A stretch of 25,903 nucleotides of DNA from an uncultured Butyricicoccus sp. (GTDB lineage: Bacteria > Bacillota > Clostridia > Oscillospirales > Butyricicoccaceae). The notes under the pieces were generated by a model. That model saw only the letters and a list, made by a program, of their open reading frames with translations. It searched no databases and had not been told where the DNA came from. The position numbers and the translations under genes were made by a program. This document shows positions 23,312 to 25,903 of the stretch, one piece after another. The DNA is taken from assembly GCA_910584935.1 (NCBI GenBank), contig CAJUDU010000031.1, forward strand, positions 1 to 25,903, written 5' to 3'. Every line of letters begins with the position of its first letter. Position 1 is the first letter of the stretch.

Positions 23312-24676
23312 TCAAAAACTCAAAAACGCATCTATTTCCTCATCATATGTCATCATATCGGGATCTTTTTCACTCGGTGCATTTGCCGCGAGCGGCTGGG
23401 CGCTGACAAAATACCTTACAGCATCGGGCGCATGGGTTGCTTCATGGGGTTCTTTTGCAACATCATCAGGATTTTTCTCATCATGCAGCAGCAGCGGTAT
23501 GGTTCTAATGAGATTTTCACAATTTTCAAACACCATAATTCTTGGAAGCGTGCCATCCTCGGGTACTCTTAACCAATCCTGCATATCCATCCAGCCCTGC
23601 ACACGGTTATTACTTGCCTTCCAGAGCGGCACGCCCCTGGAATAAAAAATTTCCTCGGCGCTTCTGCCGGTTTCCTGTCTTTTATTCCACATATCGGGCG
23701 GGGCAAATGTTGCGACAATATTTTCATCTGCCGGTGTTGCATCGATAATTTTCTGTGCCGCCTGGGCAATGGTCAGCCCCTCTCCGGGATTGCCGTAAGC
23801 GTCCAATTTATCATGCCCTTCATAAATCTCACGATAAAACCACGCCCTACCTTCTTCATCCACGGCGGCAAAATAGCAGGCGAACATATCAAACCCATAA
23901 TCGAAAACACGATACCTTTTCCAATGCGCAGGGATTTTGAACGGCTTACAAACATGGGTTTTCTGCTGGAATTCGGGGAAGAATTGCCCTTCAAACACAT
24001 CCCAATTACCATAAAGCATTGCCTGTTTGCGCTGTTCGGGCAAGTTTTCCAGCGCCCGGATATAATCGGGGCTATTTTTGACCAGCCAAGGGTTATCATA
24101 AACACTTGCCTGAATAAACAAATAATCGTTCGGATTTTCCTTTGGGCGGAAGTCACGGTCAATAAAAAGCCGTTTAAACCACGCATGACCAACGCCGCCG
24201 GGGTTGCAAGTAAAATACATGCGCGGCGGGAAATACTCATTCATAATACCGCTTGACCGATTGCTTTCGGTCATGGTGACAAAAACATTTTCGGGGAACT
24301 GCGTACATTCCTCGAGGAAAATCACATCATACGCCTGCCCTTGGTACTGCAAAAGGTCGCTGTCATTGCGGCAGTATCCGAATTTCAAACGGCTTCCATT
24401 CGGGAAAATAAACGCCTTATCCATACCGGAATATTTCGCGACGCCATTTAATATTTTGCTTGCAGGAATCAGATGGTTTTCTTTAATTTCGGGATAAGTA
24501 CGGCGCATAAATAAAATCTGAATGCCCGCATACCGCAGACAAAGCAGTATTGCTTTACTGCGCGCCACATCACTTTTGCCGCCGCCCCTCGCGCCGCCAT
24601 ATGCTGTATAGCGATATTTACTCCGATAAAATTCAAGTTGTTTAGGATACGGCTTATTGAGTTTCACATTCATCAT
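23312..24676 (-). CDS. terL: terminase large subunit
   Basis: A 454-residue packaging motor ATPase and nuclease. Walker A-type loop GGARGGGKS at 27-35, Walker B VIFLEE at 118-123 with catalytic Glu, coupling motif TCNPGG, and a C-terminal RNase H-like nuclease with acidic residues in YRVFDYGFD and HAPDAVRYF. It acts with TerS and the portal. The start is the ATG that overlaps the stop of a 68-codon leader frame (ATGATGA). That leader is a second, 5' copy of this gene's own first 80 bases, separated by a 123-bp hairpin insert. Ribosome-site strength before this ATG is poor (GAGGCG), so expression probably depends on reinitiation after the leader. A longer in-frame start at 24787 would add residues encoded by the hairpin insert and is rejected. 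Confidence 0.93.
   Translation of the reverse strand: MMNVKLNKPYPKQLEFYRSKYRYTAYGGARGGGKSDVARSKAILLCLRYAGIQILFMRRTYPEIKENHLIPASKILNGVAKYSGMDKAFIFPNGSRLKFGYCRNDSDLLQYQGQAYDVIFLEECTQFPENVFVTMTESNRSSGIMNEYFPPRMYFTCNPGGVGHAWFKRLFIDRDFRPKENPNDYLFIQASVYDNPWLVKNSPDYIRALENLPEQRKQAMLYGNWDVFEGQFFPEFQQKTHVCKPFKIPAHWKRYRVFDYGFDMFACYFAAVDEEGRAWFYREIYEGHDKLDAYGNPGEGLTIAQAAQKIIDATPADENIVATFAPPDMWNKRQETGRSAEEIFYSRGVPLWKASNNRVQGWMDMQDWLRVPEDGTLPRIMVFENCENLIRTIPLLLHDEKNPDDVAKEPHEATHAPDAVRYFVSAQPLAANAPSEKDPDMMTYDEEIDAFLSF
24597..24676 (-). repeat. 80-bp direct repeat, functional copy at the 5' end of terL
   Basis: Matches 24800-24879 with two differences, both silent (CCG/CCA and CCT/CCC). Encodes MMNVKLNKPYPKQLEFYRSK and seven further residues up to the Walker A loop. 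Confidence 0.95.
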
Positions 24677-24799
24677 GGCGGCGCCTCGTTTCTGCCTGCC
24701 TGCCCGCGGTAAATGCGTTCCTGCCCAAACCGCGTACTTTTCCGGAAACGTGCCGCTTTGCGGCAAGGTTTCCGCCAAAAGCCCCACTGGGGCTTTTGC
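24677..24799. repeat. hairpin (REP-like) insert between the two terL 5' copies
   Basis: A 123-bp segment with two neighbouring hairpins: CAAAAGCCCC/GGGGCTTTTG (24776-24798, perfect 10 bp) and GGAAACGTGCCGC/GCGGCAAGGTTTCC (24744-24773, one mismatch). The inner bases also contain CCCGCGGTAAATGCG-type sequence. It is bordered by the 80-bp direct repeats. Confidence 0.85.
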
Positions 24800-24879
24800 C
24801 CATATGCTGTATAGCGATATTTACTCCGATAAAATTCAAGTTGTTTGGGATATGGCTTATTGAGTTTCACATTCATCAT
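24800..24879 (-). repeat. 80-bp direct repeat, outer copy at the terS/terL junction
   Basis: Partner of 24597-24676, offset by 203 bp. It keeps the normal overlap with the small-terminase stop, so this was probably the original junction. Confidence 0.95.
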
Positions 24880-25391
24880 TCCGCAATATCCCCCAACCCA
24901 GCATCATCAAAGCTAATTTGTATCATATTGTCCTGATTATCACCGCTGTTTAATTTTCCTTCCAGCCGGTCATACATATCCAAACTTTCACGCGCAACTT
25001 TGATAAGGTCAGTCATGCTAGCGCCCGTATATGCCCTAACGATTTTTACAATATCATCACGTGTATCATCATCCAGCCCACCATCCGTTAAAATTTTGAG
25101 GATCACGCGGTCAATCTGTTCTTTTTCCAGCTTCACAGATTTACTTTGCTTTTCCAGCCCATCCAGCGACCGCCCGACGATAGAATATGTTTTATCCATC
25201 ATGGCGCGGATTTTGCCGCGCCTAACGGCAACATAATCCGGATCATTATCCCGTGCAGTTTTGACCCAATCATAAACCGTAGCGCGGGGAATCCCCAGCG
25301 CGGCGGCGACTTTTGCAGGGTTCGTTTTAGGTTGAAGCGCCATAGCGAGTGCCCGTTCACGGATTTCATCATCATATTTACTGCCCTGCAT
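24876..25391 (-). CDS. terS: terminase small subunit
   Basis: A 171-residue DNA-recognition partner of the packaging motor. Residues about 22-48 (TNPAKVAAALGIPRATVYDW) form a helix-turn-helix of the type used to bind the packaging site. The middle is helical (VKLEKEQIDRVILKIL) as expected for the oligomerisation core, and the tail is acidic and would contact TerL. First gene of the late operon; AAGGAGGA lies about ten bases before the ATG. Its stop overlaps the start of the terL leader copy. The packaging site often lies in or next to this gene, but I cannot point to it. Confidence 0.85.
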   Translation of the reverse strand: MQGSKYDDEIRERALAMALQPKTNPAKVAAALGIPRATVYDWVKTARDNDPDYVAVRRGKIRAMMDKTYSIVGRSLDGLEKQSKSVKLEKEQIDRVILKILTDGGLDDDTRDDIVKIVRAYTGASMTDLIKVARESLDMYDRLEGKLNSGDNQDNMIQISFDDAGLGDIAE

Positions 25392-25432
25392 TTTGGGGAT
25401 TCCTCCTTCTGTAAAGTTTCATCTTGAGAAAC

Positions 25433-25438
25433 AGTATA
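25433..25438 (-). promoter_or_regulatory. possible late-operon -10 box upstream of terS
   Basis: TATACT on the minus strand, with start expected near 25427 and a leader of about 35 bases. No good -35 lies 16-18 bases upstream; instead three short repeats occupy that region, which would suit an activator-dependent late promoter. Weak call. Confidence 0.4.
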
Positions 25439-25439
25439 A

Positions 25440-25467
25440 ACGGACAAAACGGGTCAAAACGGACAAC
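25440..25467. repeat. three tandem 9-10-bp repeats in the divergent control region
   Basis: ACGGACAAA, ACGGGTCAAA and ACGGACAAC follow one another in the position expected for the -35 region of the late promoter and upstream of the opposing promoter. They are candidate binding sites for a regulator. Confidence 0.6.
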
Positions 25468-25510
25468 TTTGCATTTTTGCAAAAAAATTTCCGCGCTTCT
25501 CAGTAAATTG

Positions 25511-25519
25511 TGGTATAAT
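25511..25519 (+). promoter_or_regulatory. extended -10 promoter of the rightward unit
   Basis: TGGTATAAT lies 25 bases before the ATG at 25544. The -35 match is poor. AGGAGG at 25529-25534 gives a good ribosome site. Confidence 0.6.
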
Positions 25520-25543
25520 CATAAATACTAGGAGGTAGATATA

Positions 25544-25708
25544 ATGAATCTTGCGCCTCAACCAAACGCTGAAACTCTGGCAGCCATACAAGAAACACGT
25601 GAAATCGCCGCCGGACGCATTCCGGCTATACGTTATTCATCTGTCGAAGAAGCCTTTGCTGTGCTCGATGCGGAAATGGCACAGAAAGAAAGGGGATTAT
25701 CATTTTGA
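25544..25708 (+). CDS. RelB/DinJ-like antitoxin remnant (54 aa), lacks DNA-binding domain
   Basis: A 54-residue protein matching the C-terminal, toxin-binding part of RelB/DinJ antitoxins: QPNAETLAAIQETREIAAGR, then RYSSVEEAFAVLDAEMAQKE. The N-terminal ribbon-helix-helix that binds the operator is absent, and no toxin gene follows. It has its own promoter and a strong ribosome site (AGGAGGTAGATATA), so it is likely expressed. It could be an orphan antidote that neutralises host RelE/YafQ-type toxins, a regulator fragment, or a decayed system. Confidence 0.6.
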   Translation: MNLAPQPNAETLAAIQETREIAAGRIPAIRYSSVEEAFAVLDAEMAQKERGLSF

Positions 25709-25845
25709 GTGATGTTGAGTTCAAATGCCTTATTTGATTTATCTCATCCGCATTAAAAAATGCTTTGAATGAACCCGACCCAGAAAAGAAGAAAGCCAAA
25801 ATGGATGAAATCTTAAATAATTTGCAACAAACGCTGGAAGGTTAG
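25705..25845 (+). pseudogene. small frame broken by an in-frame TGA
   Basis: Starts with a TTG that overlaps the previous stop (TTTTGAG) after AAGGGG. It reads LSDVEFKCLI, then TGA (25735-25737), then continues in the same frame as FISSALKNALNEPDPEKKKA and onward for 35 residues to TAG. The continuation is charged, helical and protein-like, so the TGA looks like a recent nonsense change (for example from TGG). Other genes here use TGA as stop, so the code is not altered. No family recognised. Confidence 0.5.
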
Positions 25846-25851
25846 CGTAAA

Positions 25852-25903
25852 ATCGGGTAGGAGGCAGGCGATTAGTTCACCTGCCGACCTCCCACACCAC
25901 CGT
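25852..25903 (-). mobile_element. 3' end (domain VI and edge of domain V) of a group II intron, partial
   Basis: On the minus strand, from the right edge, ACGGTGGTGTGGGAGGTC is the end of domain V and the joiner. Then GGCAGGTGA-ACTAA-TCGCCTGCC forms the domain VI stem, and CTCCTACCCGAT ends the intron in AT with an A seven bases from the end as a candidate branch point. The rest, including the start of domain V and any reverse transcriptase, is off the window. The 3' exon is the region just after the broken small frame. Confidence 0.7.

Larger units (their letters stand above)
24673..24879 (-). pseudogene. truncated duplicate of terL 5' end acting as leader frame (68 codons)
   Basis: Starts at the ATG that overlaps the small-terminase stop (ATGA) with GGGGGAT upstream, which is the ancestral-looking terL start. 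It encodes the same first 27 residues as TerL, then runs into the hairpin insert (QKPQWGFWRKPCRKAARFRK and more) and stops at the TGA overlapping the ATG of the intact gene. The frame through the insert stays open for 41 codons. It is either a relic of a duplication or now a translational coupling leader; the peptide itself is unlikely to be an active enzyme. Confidence 0.85.

Noticed and set aside
24677..24787. Longer TerL starting at the ATG at 24787
   Set aside because: The added 37 residues are encoded by the hairpin insert and resemble no terminase; the ATG at 24676 gives the normal N-terminus found again in the outer duplicate.
25735..25737. TGA read as selenocysteine or tryptophan
   Set aside because: Several confident genes here end in TGA, and no selenocysteine insertion hairpin is evident, so a nonsense change is simpler.
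1..25903. tRNA genes, integrase and attachment sites
   Set aside because: I looked for tRNA-like cloverleaf ends and recombinase motifs and saw none; the phage control and integration genes must lie outside the window.

Overview
The window reads as the late (packaging, capsid, tail, lysis and ejection) half of a short-tailed, podovirus-like phage or prophage of an anaerobic Firmicute, most likely a gut Clostridia lineage. The grounds are a roughly even base composition, strong AGGAGG ribosome sites, sigma-A promoters with extended -10 boxes, Firmicutes-type lysis proteins, and dispersed palindromic repeats of the kind seen in Oscillospiraceae-like genomes. No replication, integration or lysogeny-control genes are present, so this is one module of a larger element. 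Host and phage names cannot be given from sequence alone.

Almost everything is on the minus strand and is read from right to left: small terminase (25391-24876), large terminase (24676-23312, preceded by a duplicated and interrupted copy of its own 5' end), a membrane-anchored coiled-coil protein, portal, scaffold, major capsid protein with an added Ig-like domain, and a small head-completion protein. The run is then interrupted at 17240-18180. It continues with a large tail hub or nozzle protein, a tail fibre, two receptor-binding-type tail proteins, holin, a Gp49/66-family protein, amidase endolysin, a Gln/Ala-rich virion protein, a 2,611-residue polyvalent ejection-type protein, and a Cys-rich protein that ends at a strong terminator (51-97). 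No tape measure or tail-tube genes are visible, which fits a short-tailed virion.

The most notable part is the 0.9-kb interruption between the head and tail genes. It holds two paralogous cassettes, each with a 24-25-residue hydrophobic peptide on the minus strand, a near-consensus promoter for that peptide, an opposing promoter on the plus strand, and hairpins placed so that the end of each transcript overlaps the start of the other. This is the layout of a type I toxin-antitoxin system (membrane peptide toxin plus antisense RNA), and I do not recognise the peptide family.

Other unusual features are: a 60-bp palindromic repeat present four times, once read in-frame inside the tail hub gene and once supplying the portal stop codon; an 82-nt nested palindrome inside the coding region of the giant protein; REP-like hairpin clusters at the portal/scaffold and scaffold/capsid junctions; a nine-G tract at the start of a tail protein gene that could switch it on and off; and tandem 54-55-residue repeats in the giant protein.

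Both window edges lie inside group II intron sequence in the same orientation: the intron 5' end at 49-1 and a 3' end (domain VI) at 25903-25852. Either two copies of one multicopy intron bound this fragment, or a single intron closes a circle. At the right, a short divergent plus-strand unit encodes a RelB/DinJ-like antitoxin remnant lacking its DNA-binding domain, followed by a small reading frame broken by a stop codon.
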